A stretch of DNA of 64,000 bases from Mesorhizobium sp. M2A.F.Ca.ET.046.03.2.1 (GTDB lineage Bacteria > Pseudomonadota > Alphaproteobacteria > Rhizobiales > Rhizobiaceae): positions 806,001-870,000 of the forward strand of contig NZ_CP034449.1 in the NCBI RefSeq assembly GCF_003952425.1. The letters are read 5' to 3'. The first letter of the stretch is position 1. Each line of letters opens with the position of its first letter. This document shows, piece by piece, positions 15,402-23,573 of the stretch. A model generated the notes under the pieces. The model was not told the origin of the DNA and made no database searches. It saw nothing but the letters and a program-made list of their open reading frames with translations. Made by a program: the position numbers and the translations under genes.

Positions 15402-16709
15402 ATGGGGAACGATCTCGCCGCATTCGCCAAGGAGAACGGCGTCAAATATTTCATGATCTCCTACACCGACCTGTTCAGCGGCCAGCGTGCCAAGCTGGTG
15501 CCGGCGCAGGCGATCGCCGACATGCAGAAGGACGGCGCCGGCTTTGCCGGTTTCGCGACATGGCTCGACCTGACGCCGGCGCATCCGGACATGCTGGCGG
15601 TGCCGGACCCGGATTCGGTCATCCAATTGCCGTGGAAGAAAGACGTCGCCTGGGTGGCGGCCACCTGCGTGATGGATGACAAGCTCGTCGACCAGGCGCC
15701 GCGCAACACGCTGAAGCGGGTGATCGACGAAGCGGCCCGCGACGGCATGCATGTCAAGACCGGCGTAGAGGCCGAGTTCTTCCTGATCTCGCCCGACGGC
15801 AAGGCGATCTCCGACGAATACGACACAGCCTCGAAGCCCTGCTACGACCAGCAGGCGGTGATGCGCCGCTACGACGTGATCGCCGAGATCTGCGACCACA
15901 TGCTGGCGCTGGGCTGGGGCCCGTACCAGAACGACCACGAGGACGCCAACGGCCAGTTCGAGATGAACTGGACCTTCGACCACGCGATGGCGACCGCCGA
16001 CAAGCACTCCTTCTTCAAGTTCATGGTCAAGTCGATCGCCGAGAAGCACGGCCTGCGCGCGACCTTCATGCCGAAGCCCTTCCAGGGCCTGACCGGCAAT
16101 GGCTGCCATGCGCATATCTCGGTGTGGGACGAGGCCGGCAAGACCAATGTCTTTGCCGACAATTCGGAAGAGCTTGGCCTCTCCGCCAAGGGCAGGAACT
16201 TCCTTGGCGGCATCATGAAACATGCGTCGGCGCTTGCCGCGATCACCAATCCGACGGTCAACTCCTACAAGCGCATCAACGCGCCGCGCACCATCTCTGG
16301 CGCGACCTGGGCGCCGAACACGGTGACCTGGACCGGCAACAACCGCACCCACATGGTGCGCGTGCCGGGGCCCGGCCGCTTCGAGCTGCGCCTGCCGGAC
16401 GGCGCCGCCAACCCCTATCTCCTGCAGGCGGTGATCATCGCCGCCGGCCTCGACGGCATCCGCTCCAAGGCCGACCCCGGCAAGCGCTACGACATCGACA
16501 TGTACCAGTTCGGCCATACCGTCACGGATGCGCCGAAACTGCCGCTCAACCTGCTCGACGCGTTGCGCGAATTCGACAACGACAAATCGCTCAAGGCGGC
16601 GCTGGGTGAGGAATTTTCGTCGGCATATCTAAAGCTGAAGCAGCAGGAATGGAATTCCTATGCTTCGCACTTCACGCAGTGGGAGCGCGACCACACGCTG
16701 GATATCTAG
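15402..16709 (+). CDS. gmaS: Gamma-glutamylmethylamide synthetase (glutamine synthetase family)
   Basis: A 435-residue glutamine-synthetase-fold enzyme predicted to join methylamine and glutamate with ATP, giving gamma-glutamylmethylamide. Seen are the glutamate/metal motif GVEAEFFLIS near residue 123, NGCHAHISVWD near 230 and the ATP/substrate-binding NNRTHMVRVPGPGRFELRLP near 314. The 435-residue length and these variants fit the GmaS branch rather than the nitrogen-assimilating GlnA (about 470 residues with an adenylylation loop). It is flanked by mgsC and mgdA on the same strand, the standard context of the N-methylglutamate pathway, which makes the assignment strong. Confidence 0.93.
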   Translation: MGNDLAAFAKENGVKYFMISYTDLFSGQRAKLVPAQAIADMQKDGAGFAGFATWLDLTPAHPDMLAVPDPDSVIQLPWKKDVAWVAATCVMDDKLVDQAPRNTLKRVIDEAARDGMHVKTGVEAEFFLISPDGKAISDEYDTASKPCYDQQAVMRRYDVIAEICDHMLALGWGPYQNDHEDANGQFEMNWTFDHAMATADKHSFFKFMVKSIAEKHGLRATFMPKPFQGLTGNGCHAHISVWDEAGKTNVFADNSEELGLSAKGRNFLGGIMKHASALAAITNPTVNSYKRINAPRTISGATWAPNTVTWTGNNRTHMVRVPGPGRFELRLPDGAANPYLLQAVIIAAGLDGIRSKADPGKRYDIDMYQFGHTVTDAPKLPLNLLDALREFDNDKSLKAALGEEFSSAYLKLKQQEWNSYASHFTQWERDHTLDI

Positions 16710-16747
16710 CATCCAGCGTTGAGGGTGAGCGGCCTCGGAATGATTTT

Positions 16748-18001
16748 ATGAAATACTCGATCTTCTCGCTCGCCCGCGCCGCTCTCTCCGGGCACAAGAA
16801 CTGGCAGCCGACATGGCGCGACGCGGCACCCAAGGATCGCTACGACGTGGTGATCATCGGCGGCGGCGGGCACGGGCTCGCCACCGCCTGGTTCCTCGCC
16901 AGCGAGTTCGGCATCCGCAACGTCGCGGTGCTCGAAAAAGGCTGGATCGGCTCCGGCAACGCCGGCCGCAACACCACCATCATCCGCTCCAATTACGGCC
17001 TCCCCGGCAACACCGGATTCTACGAGCTTTCGATGAAGCTGTGGGAGCGGATGGAGCAGGACCTCAACTACAACGCCATGGTCAGCCAGCGCGGCGTGCT
17101 CAACCTCTATCACTCCGACGCGCAGCGCGACGCCTTCGCCCGGCGCGGCAACACGATGCGCATCAACGGCATCGATGCCGAGCTGCTCGACCAGGCGGCG
17201 CTGCGCAAGATGCTGCCATTCCTGAATTTCGAGAATGCGCGCTTTCCAATCCAGGGCGGGCTGCTGCAGCGCCGCGGCGGCACGGCCCGCCACGACGCCG
17301 TAGTCTGGGGCTATGCGCATGCGGCGAGCGCGCTTGGCGTCGACATCATCCAGAATTGCGAGGTCACCGGTTTCACGCGCGACGCCAACGGCAAGGTCAC
17401 CGGCGTCGAGACGTCGCGCGGCAAGATCGGCGCTGGGAAAGTCGGCATGGCGGTGGCGGGTTCCTCGTCACGCGTCGCGGCTATGGCGGGGCTTCGCCTG
17501 CCGATCGAAAGCCATGTGCTGCAGGCCTTCGTCTCCGAAGCGATCAAGCCGCTGATCCCCGGCGTCATGACCTTCGGCGCCGGACATTTCTATGTCAGCC
17601 AGTCCGACAAGGGCGGGCTGGTCTTTGGCGGCGATATCGACGGCTATAATTCCTACGCGCAGCGCGGCAATCTGCCGGTGGTCGAGGATGTCTGCGAAGG
17701 CGGCATGGCTCTGATCCCGATGATCGGCCGCGTGCGGCTGTTGCGCCAATGGGGCGGCATCATGGACATGTCGATGGACGGCACGCCAATCATCGACAAG
17801 AGCCCGGTCGACGGCCTCTACATCAATGCCGGCTGGTGCTATGGCGGCTTCAAGGCGACGCCGGGCTCGGGCTTCGTCTTCGCCCATCTCCTCGCCCGCG
17901 ATCAATCGCACAAGGAAGCCGCGCTTTTCCGCCTCGACCGGTTCCAGCGCGGCGCCATGATCGACGAGAAGGGCCAGGGCGCCCAACCGAACCTGCACTG
18001 A
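16748..18001 (+). CDS. mgdA: N-methylglutamate dehydrogenase subunit A (sarcosine oxidase beta-like)
   Basis: The 417-residue FAD protein matches the beta subunit of heterotetrameric sarcosine oxidase: GGGGHGLATAWFLA dinucleotide-binding motif (residues 38-51), an ARHDAV segment near 182 whose His lies where the beta subunit attaches FMN covalently, and a C-terminal GWCYGGFKATPGSG flavin-contact block. With MgdBCD it should oxidise N-methylglutamate to glutamate and a C1 unit on folate. The gene order beta-delta-alpha-gamma directly behind gmaS distinguishes it from a true sarcosine oxidase cluster. The ATG 16748 has only a weak ribosome site. Confidence 0.9.
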   Translation: MKYSIFSLARAALSGHKNWQPTWRDAAPKDRYDVVIIGGGGHGLATAWFLASEFGIRNVAVLEKGWIGSGNAGRNTTIIRSNYGLPGNTGFYELSMKLWERMEQDLNYNAMVSQRGVLNLYHSDAQRDAFARRGNTMRINGIDAELLDQAALRKMLPFLNFENARFPIQGGLLQRRGGTARHDAVVWGYAHAASALGVDIIQNCEVTGFTRDANGKVTGVETSRGKIGAGKVGMAVAGSSSRVAAMAGLRLPIESHVLQAFVSEAIKPLIPGVMTFGAGHFYVSQSDKGGLVFGGDIDGYNSYAQRGNLPVVEDVCEGGMALIPMIGRVRLLRQWGGIMDMSMDGTPIIDKSPVDGLYINAGWCYGGFKATPGSGFVFAHLLARDQSHKEAALFRLDRFQRGAMIDEKGQGAQPNLH

Positions 18002-18016
18002 GGCCGCCAGAAGACC

Positions 18017-18292
18017 ATGCGTATCACCTGTCCCTTCTGCGGCGAACGCGAGCTCGGCGAGTTCACCTATCTCGGCGACGCCAAGCCGCAACGTCCCGCG
18101 GCCGATGCCGGCGAGGACGCGGTCTACGACTATGTCTATCTGCGCGACAACATCGCCGGCGTGATGAGCGAGCACTGGTACCATGGCGGCGGTTGCCGGG
18201 CGTGGCTGAAGGTCACTCGCAACACGCTGACGCATGAGATTTCGGCGGTCGAGGCGGCTGCAGGCGCCGGCGCCGCCAAGGTTGGTGCGTGA
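18017..18292 (+). CDS. mgdB: N-methylglutamate dehydrogenase subunit B (sarcosine oxidase delta-like)
   Basis: A 91-residue SoxD-family subunit. Zinc ligands are visible as CPFCGERE (Cys5, Cys8) and, further on, an HWYHGGGCRAWL block that supplies His and Cys. SoxD subunits are small zinc proteins that hold the alpha and beta subunits together. It starts 15 bases after mgdA and its TGA shares one base with the ATG of mgdC. Confidence 0.92.
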   Translation: MRITCPFCGERELGEFTYLGDAKPQRPAADAGEDAVYDYVYLRDNIAGVMSEHWYHGGGCRAWLKVTRNTLTHEISAVEAAAGAGAAKVGA

Positions 18293-21273
18293 TGGCCGGC
18301 GATCAGGCAAACCGTCTCACATCCGGCGGCCTCATCGATCGCTCGACCGCGCTCAGCTTCCGCTTCGACGGAAAGACTCTTTTGGGCTTCAAGGGCGACA
18401 CGCTGGCTTCGGCGCTGGTCGCCAATGGTGTCAAGCTGGTCGGCCGATCGTTCAAATATCACCGCCCGCGCGGCATCCTGACCGCAGGGTCGGAAGAGCC
18501 GAACGCACTGGTCGAATTGCGCAGCGGCGCCAGGCGCGAGCCGAACACCAAGGCGACCACCGCCGAGCTTTATGAAGGCCTCGAAGCCGCCAGCCAGAAT
18601 CGCTGGCCGTCGCTCAATTTCGACGTCATGTCGGTCAACCAGCTGTTCGCGCCGATCTTCGTCGCCGGCTTCTACTACAAGACCTTCATGTGGCCGGCGA
18701 AGTTCTGGGAAGCAATCTACGAGCCGGCGATCCGCCGCGCCGCCGGCCTCGGTCGCGCGGCGGGCGTTTCCGATCCCGACCACTATGACAAGGCCTGGGC
18801 GCATTGCGACGTGGTGATCGCGGGTTCCGGGCCGGCTGGTCTGGCGGCTGCCCTTGCCGCCGGCCGCAGCGGCGCGCGCGTCATCCTGTGCGAGGAGGAT
18901 TTCGTCCTTGGCGGGCGGCTGCTTGCCGATGGCGGTCCGATCGACGGACTGCCCGCCGCCGAATGGGTTGCGCGCGCGGTTGCCGAACTGACTGTGATGC
19001 CCGATGTGCGCATCATGACGCGCACATCCCTGTTCGGCGTCTATGACGGCGGCACCTATGGCGCGATCGAGCGCGTCAACGACCATCTGCCGGTCCCGCC
19101 GGAGCATCAGGTGCGGCAGCGGCTGTGGCGGATTGTGGCCAAGCGCTGCGTGGTTGCCGCCGGCGCGATCGAACGTCCCATCGTCTTTGCCGGCAACGAC
19201 ACACCGGGCGTGATGATGGCGTCGGCCATGCGCAGCTACATCAACCGCTACGCCGCTACGCCGGCGAGACACATCGCGGTCTTCACCAACAATGAAGACG
19301 GCTGGCGCACGGCCGAGACGGCGATCGCCGCCGGGCTGCAAGTGGCGGCGGTGATCGATGCGCGGCCGGATGTTTCGCCGGCGCATCGCTCGCTGGCCAG
19401 CAAGGGCGGCTTTCCGGTGCTGCACGGCTCGGTCTCCGCTGTCGATGGCGGCAAGACCGGCGTGCGCAAGATTTCCGTCTCACTGACCGGCGGCGCACGC
19501 GCCGAGGTCGAGGCCGACGGGCTCGCCGTCTCGGGCGGCTGGAACCCGGCCGTCGGCCTCACCTCCTATCATCGCGGCCGGCCGAAATGGCGCGACGACA
19601 TCGCCGCCTTCGTGCCGGACGGCGCGCCGCCCGGCATGGTCGCCGCGGGCGCCGCCAATGGCGCTTTCGGTCTCGGGGCCTGCCTGCGCGAAGGGTTCGA
19701 AGCCGGCGCTGCCGCGGCGCGCGATGCCGGGCGCGGCGGCAATATCGGCTCGATGCCGGTCGCTGACGACGCGGCTTTCTCGCTAACGCCGCTCTGGCAT
19801 GTCGCCGGCAAGGGCAAGGCCTTCGTCGACCAGCAGCATGACGTCACGGCTTCCGATGTCGAGCTGGCGCAGCGCGAGGGTTTTCAATCGGTCGAGCATC
19901 TGAAGCGCTACACCACGCTCGGCATGGCGACCGACCAGGGCAAGACCTCCAATGTCGCCGGCCTCGCCATCATGGCGGCGGTCAGCGGCAAATCCATTCC
20001 CGAGACCGGCACGACGATCTACCGGCCGCCTTATGTGCCGGTCGCCATCGGCGCGTTCGCCGGCCATCACCGCGACGAGAATTTTCATGCGACGCGGCTG
20101 ACGCCGTCGCATCACTGGGCGGCCGAACAAGGCGCGGTGTTTGTCGACACCGGGCTTTGGAAGCGCGCCCAATGGTACCCCCGCGCGGGCGAGAAAGACT
20201 GGCTGGAATCGGTGACGCGCGAGGTGAAGGCGGTGCGCAGCAGCGTGGGCTTCTGCGATGTCTCGACGCTCGGCAAGATCGACGTGCACGGGCCCGACGC
20301 CGGCGCCTTCCTCGACCGCGTCTACATCAACGCTTTCTCCAGCCTCGCCGTCGGCAAGGCGCGCTACGGGCTGATGCTGCGCGAGGACGGCATCGTCTAT
20401 GACGACGGCACGACCTCCCGCCTCGCCGAGGACCATTATTTCCTGACCACCACGACGGCGAAAGCCGGGCTGGTGATGCAGCATCTGGAGTTCTGCCGCC
20501 AGGTGCTGTTCCCCGAGCTCGATGTGCAGCTTACGTCGGTTTCCGATCAGTGGGCGCAGTTCTCGATCGCCGGGCCGAAGACCCGCGATCTCTTGAAGGA
20601 GATCGTCGATCCGGCCGAGGACCTGTCGAACGAAGGCTTCCCGTTCATGGGCGCGCGCGAGGTCAAGCTGCGCGGCGGCCTGAAAGCGCGGCTGTTCCGC
20701 ATTTCCTTCTCCGGCGAGATGGCGTTCGAGATTTCGGTGCCGGCACGTTATGGCGAAGCGATGGCGCGCAATTTGATGATTGCGGGCGAGCCATTCGGCG
20801 TGACGCCTTACGGCACCGAAGCGCTCGGTGTGATGCGCATCGAGAAGGGGCACGTCGCCGGACCCGAGCTCAGCGGCACCACCACGGCCGGCGATCTCGG
20901 CCTCGGCAAGATGATGTCGACCAAAAAGGATTTCATCGGCCGCGTCATGGCCGGCCGCGAGGCATTGGTCGCGCTGAACCGGCAGGTGGTCGTCGGCATC
21001 AAGCCGACCGACAAGGCGCGCCGCCTGCGCTCCGGCGCGCATATCATCCCGAAGGGCGAAACGCCCGGCCCCGAGAACGACCAGGGCTATGTCACCTCGG
21101 TGTGCTTCTCGCCGGTGCTCGACCAGTGGATCGGGCTCGGCCTCGTCGAGCGCGGCCGCGAGCGCATCGGCGAGACCGTGCGCGCGCATGATCCGCTGCG
21201 CTCAGAGGACTACGATGTCGAGCTCTGCAGTCCCGTCTTCTACGATCCGGATGGAGGGCGCCAGCGTGGCTGA
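18292..21273 (+). CDS. mgdC: N-methylglutamate dehydrogenase subunit C (sarcosine oxidase alpha-like)
   Basis: A 993-residue SoxA-type subunit. It has an N-terminal ferredoxin-like region without the cluster cysteines (about 15-110, GVKLVGRSFKYHRPRG), an FAD/NAD-binding domain from about 175 (VVIAGSGPAGLAAALAAGR), a central disulfide-reductase-like region, and a C-terminal GcvT fold (about 605-990) that binds folate and accepts the C1 unit. The alpha subunit normally carries NAD and FAD. The ATG 18292 overlaps the mgdB stop by one base; a GTG one codon earlier is a less likely alternative. Full length for the family, no frameshift. Confidence 0.9.
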   Translation: MAGDQANRLTSGGLIDRSTALSFRFDGKTLLGFKGDTLASALVANGVKLVGRSFKYHRPRGILTAGSEEPNALVELRSGARREPNTKATTAELYEGLEAASQNRWPSLNFDVMSVNQLFAPIFVAGFYYKTFMWPAKFWEAIYEPAIRRAAGLGRAAGVSDPDHYDKAWAHCDVVIAGSGPAGLAAALAAGRSGARVILCEEDFVLGGRLLADGGPIDGLPAAEWVARAVAELTVMPDVRIMTRTSLFGVYDGGTYGAIERVNDHLPVPPEHQVRQRLWRIVAKRCVVAAGAIERPIVFAGNDTPGVMMASAMRSYINRYAATPARHIAVFTNNEDGWRTAETAIAAGLQVAAVIDARPDVSPAHRSLASKGGFPVLHGSVSAVDGGKTGVRKISVSLTGGARAEVEADGLAVSGGWNPAVGLTSYHRGRPKWRDDIAAFVPDGAPPGMVAAGAANGAFGLGACLREGFEAGAAAARDAGRGGNIGSMPVADDAAFSLTPLWHVAGKGKAFVDQQHDVTASDVELAQREGFQSVEHLKRYTTLGMATDQGKTSNVAGLAIMAAVSGKSIPETGTTIYRPPYVPVAIGAFAGHHRDENFHATRLTPSHHWAAEQGAVFVDTGLWKRAQWYPRAGEKDWLESVTREVKAVRSSVGFCDVSTLGKIDVHGPDAGAFLDRVYINAFSSLAVGKARYGLMLREDGIVYDDGTTSRLAEDHYFLTTTTAKAGLVMQHLEFCRQVLFPELDVQLTSVSDQWAQFSIAGPKTRDLLKEIVDPAEDLSNEGFPFMGAREVKLRGGLKARLFRISFSGEMAFEISVPARYGEAMARNLMIAGEPFGVTPYGTEALGVMRIEKGHVAGPELSGTTTAGDLGLGKMMSTKKDFIGRVMAGREALVALNRQVVVGIKPTDKARRLRSGAHIIPKGETPGPENDQGYVTSVCFSPVLDQWIGLGLVERGRERIGETVRAHDPLRSEDYDVELCSPVFYDPDGGRQRG

Positions 21274-21886
21274 TTTTTCCTGGGATGTCCGCAGCCCGCT
21301 CGACCGCGCGCTCGTCGGCGGCGCTTATGGCGCGCAGGGCGAAGCCGGCGTGACGCTGACCGAGATCCGCAATTTCGACCTCGTGCAGGTCATGGCGCGG
21401 CGCGGCAAGGCCGGCGAGATGATCGCCGCTGCGAAGGCGCACTTCGGCGTTGCCGCGCCGGAGACGCCCAAGGCTATCGGCACGTCGGACGCGTCGCTGA
21501 TCTGGTCAGGACCGGACCAGTTCCTTGTGCTGTCCAAGGACGGCAAGCATTCGATTGAGGTGCTTGCCCCTGGCTTTGCCGGTTCGGCTTCGCTGTCCGA
21601 CCAATCGCATGCGCGGGCGTTGATCAGCATCTCCGGCGACAAGGCGCGCGCGATGCTCGCCAAGCTGTCGTCGATCGATTTGCATCCCGATGTATTTGGC
21701 GTAGGTGCGGCGGCGGCGACCTCGATGGATCATACGAGCGTCACGTTGTGGCGCGGTGGTGATCGCAACGGACTGGCTGTTTTCAATCTGCTGGTGTTTG
21801 CGACTTTTGCCGAGAGCCTTTGGCACACTGTGCTGGATTCCGCTGCTGAGTATGGCGTGACCATCGGCCATTCCGAGGACCTTTAG
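21266..21886 (+). CDS. mgdD: N-methylglutamate dehydrogenase subunit D (sarcosine oxidase gamma-like)
   Basis: A 206-residue SoxG subunit with typical text: EIRNFDLVQVMARRG near residue 33, IWSGPDQFLVLSKDG near 76, and a C-terminal WHTVLDSAAEYGV. I chose the GTG at 21266, which overlaps the mgdC end by 8 bases and has GGAGGG 7 bases upstream. An in-frame ATG at 21251 would add five residues but has no ribosome site. It closes the mgs-gmaS-mgd operon. Beyond it lies an IS element. Confidence 0.87.
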   Translation: MADFSWDVRSPLDRALVGGAYGAQGEAGVTLTEIRNFDLVQVMARRGKAGEMIAAAKAHFGVAAPETPKAIGTSDASLIWSGPDQFLVLSKDGKHSIEVLAPGFAGSASLSDQSHARALISISGDKARAMLAKLSSIDLHPDVFGVGAAAATSMDHTSVTLWRGGDRNGLAVFNLLVFATFAESLWHTVLDSAAEYGVTIGHSEDL

Positions 21887-21968
21887 CGGTCAACCGCCAA
21901 AACTCGGCGCTGCCCCTCATCTGCCTGCCGGCATCTTCTCCCCGTATAGTGACGGGGAGAAGGGCTGG

Positions 21969-23298
21969 TGTCCGAACCGGATAGATAGGTAACAGAATGG
22001 ACCGATTAGATGGGTGACAGTTTTCTTGCCAGCCGGGAGGACCGGCGATGGTTTGGCGAGAGACTGGCATCATGGATGAGCGGCTTCGTTTTGTTGTTGA
22101 ATGCCTAGCTGGCGAGGAGACGATGACGCAGCTTTGCGCGGCCTTCGAGATCTCACGCAAGACCGGCTACAAATGGCTTGGGCGTTACCGGGAGACCGGG
22201 CCGGAAGGCCTGCACGACCGGCCGCGGGCGCCGCTCGATCACGGCCGAGCAACGGCAGCCGAGCTGGTGGAGCGGATCGTGGCGGAGAAGGAAGCGCATC
22301 CGCTGTGGGGGCCGAAGAAGATCATGGCGCGGCTGAAGCGGGCGGAGCCCAGTTGTGGCTGGCCGGCAGTCTCGACAGCTGGCGAGATCCTGAAGCGGCA
22401 TGGTCTTGTGGGACGCCGGCGCCGGCGCTGGCGGGCTGTGGGCAATGGGCCATGGCCGGAGCCTGCGGCGCCGAATGCGGTGTGGACGGTAGACCACAAG
22501 GGCTGGTTCCGGACCCGTGACGGCTGGCGCTGCGAGCCATTGACGGTGATGGATGCATTGAGCCGCTACCTGCTGGGGCTCGAGGCGACGGGCTCGACGG
22601 CCGACGAGGAGGCGTGGCCGGTGTTTGAGCGATTGTTTGAGGAAAACGGTCTGCCGGATCGCATTCGAAGCGACAATGGCCCACCCTTTGCGTCGGCCGG
22701 CGTCACAGGGCTGACGCCGCTGGCAGTGCGCTTCATTAAGCTCGGCATCGCCCTGGAGCGCATCCAGCCAGGCAAGCCGCAGCAGAACGGGCGCCATGAG
22801 CGTTTCCATCTGACCATGCTGCCGATGGCCGATGCACCGAAGGCTGACAAAGCGGCTCAAGCCAGGGCCTTCGAGAACTTCCGGCGCAGCTACAATGAGG
22901 AGCGTCCGCACGAGGCGCTGGGCATGGACACCCCGGCACAGCATTACCGCCCCTCGACCCGACCGATGCCGAAGACAGCCCCTGAACCCGATTATCCGAC
23001 CGAGGCAGCGGTGCGCGGCGTGCGCCAGAACGGCGCGGTCAAATGGCGGGGCACCGAGATCTATGTCTCGGCCACGTTGGCCGGCGAACCGATTGCCATT
23101 GAAGAGACCGAGGATGGCGAGTGGACGATGCGCTTCCACACCCATCCGCTCGGCTTCATCGATGAGAAGCACATGAAACTGGTTCGCCGCAGCGCCGCGC
23201 CAAGCCGACCGCTTGGCGCTGCGGCGACCGCATCATAGGGAGAGAAAACTGTTACCTATGTATCCGGTTCAAAGTGTTACCCATCTATCCGCTGGACA
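21969..23298 (+). mobile_element. IS481-family insertion sequence, complete
   Basis: The 1,330-bp element begins TGTCCGAACCGGATAGATAG and ends with an imperfect inverted copy (ending ATCCGCTGGACA). About 20 of the terminal 26 bases match. A further subterminal pair (AGGTAAC / GTTACC) is repeated near each end. It is bounded by a 4-bp direct repeat CTGG (21965-21968 and 23299-23302), a target-site duplication. One intact transposase gene fills the inside. The IS lies between mgdD and tdm and does not touch either gene or the tdm operator-like site. Confidence 0.9.
22048..23238 (+). CDS. IS481-family transposase
   Basis: The 396-residue protein has an N-terminal helix-turn-helix (about 20-60, LCAAFEISRKTGYKWLGRY) and an rve integrase core with the DDE triad readable as WTVDHKGWF (first Asp), IRSDNGPPFAS (second Asp) and PQQNGRHERFH (Glu). 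This spacing is that of IS481 members. The ATG at 22048 follows GGGAGGACCGGCG. No stop or frameshift is seen, so the element may still be active. Confidence 0.93.
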   Translation: MVWRETGIMDERLRFVVECLAGEETMTQLCAAFEISRKTGYKWLGRYRETGPEGLHDRPRAPLDHGRATAAELVERIVAEKEAHPLWGPKKIMARLKRAEPSCGWPAVSTAGEILKRHGLVGRRRRRWRAVGNGPWPEPAAPNAVWTVDHKGWFRTRDGWRCEPLTVMDALSRYLLGLEATGSTADEEAWPVFERLFEENGLPDRIRSDNGPPFASAGVTGLTPLAVRFIKLGIALERIQPGKPQQNGRHERFHLTMLPMADAPKADKAAQARAFENFRRSYNEERPHEALGMDTPAQHYRPSTRPMPKTAPEPDYPTEAAVRGVRQNGAVKWRGTEIYVSATLAGEPIAIEETEDGEWTMRFHTHPLGFIDEKHMKLVRRSAAPSRPLGAAATAS

Positions 23299-23528
23299 CT
23301 GGCCGCAACGACGGCACTCCGATCCGCAGCGTTGGCGATTGGCGAAATCGAAGGCGGCAGCGTCCTTCGCCCCGTTCACGGGGAGAAGGTGCCCGAAGGG
23401 CGGATGAGGGGCGGCGCCGACGTTCGAAGGACAAGCATGTCGGCAAACCACCTCGCGGCGATCGCACCCAGAGCACCACACCTTCTTGCCAAATCCATCT
23501 CCCCTGCTATTCTCTCAGCGAAAATAAT

Positions 23529-23543
23529 TTTACACACAGGCAA
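23529..23543 (+). promoter_or_regulatory. Candidate operator upstream of tdm
   Basis: TTTAC-ACACA-GGCAA is the weakest copy of the shared motif (three departures). It lies 31-45 bases before the tdm ATG in an AT-rich patch unlike its surroundings. Confidence 0.3.
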
Positions 23544-23573
23544 ACTTGTTTCTCGCTCGGAGGAGGGTTTGAG

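Larger units (their letters stand above)
21907..23417. repeat. Palindromic intergenic repeat interrupted by the IS element
   Basis: The flanks of the IS are the two halves of a pre-existing inverted repeat. On the left are GCGC-TGCCCCTCATC and CTTCTCCCCGT; on the right the matching complements end at 23417 (GGGGAGAAGG, GATGAGGGGC, GGCGC). Without the 1,330-bp IS and one 4-bp duplication the element is about 175 bp. Confidence 0.65.

Noticed and set aside
16748..21886. Calling the SoxBDAG-like genes sarcosine oxidase
   Set aside because: Sequence alone cannot separate sarcosine oxidase from N-methylglutamate dehydrogenase, but the operon with mgsABC and gmaS and no glyA or betaine genes points to N-methylglutamate.
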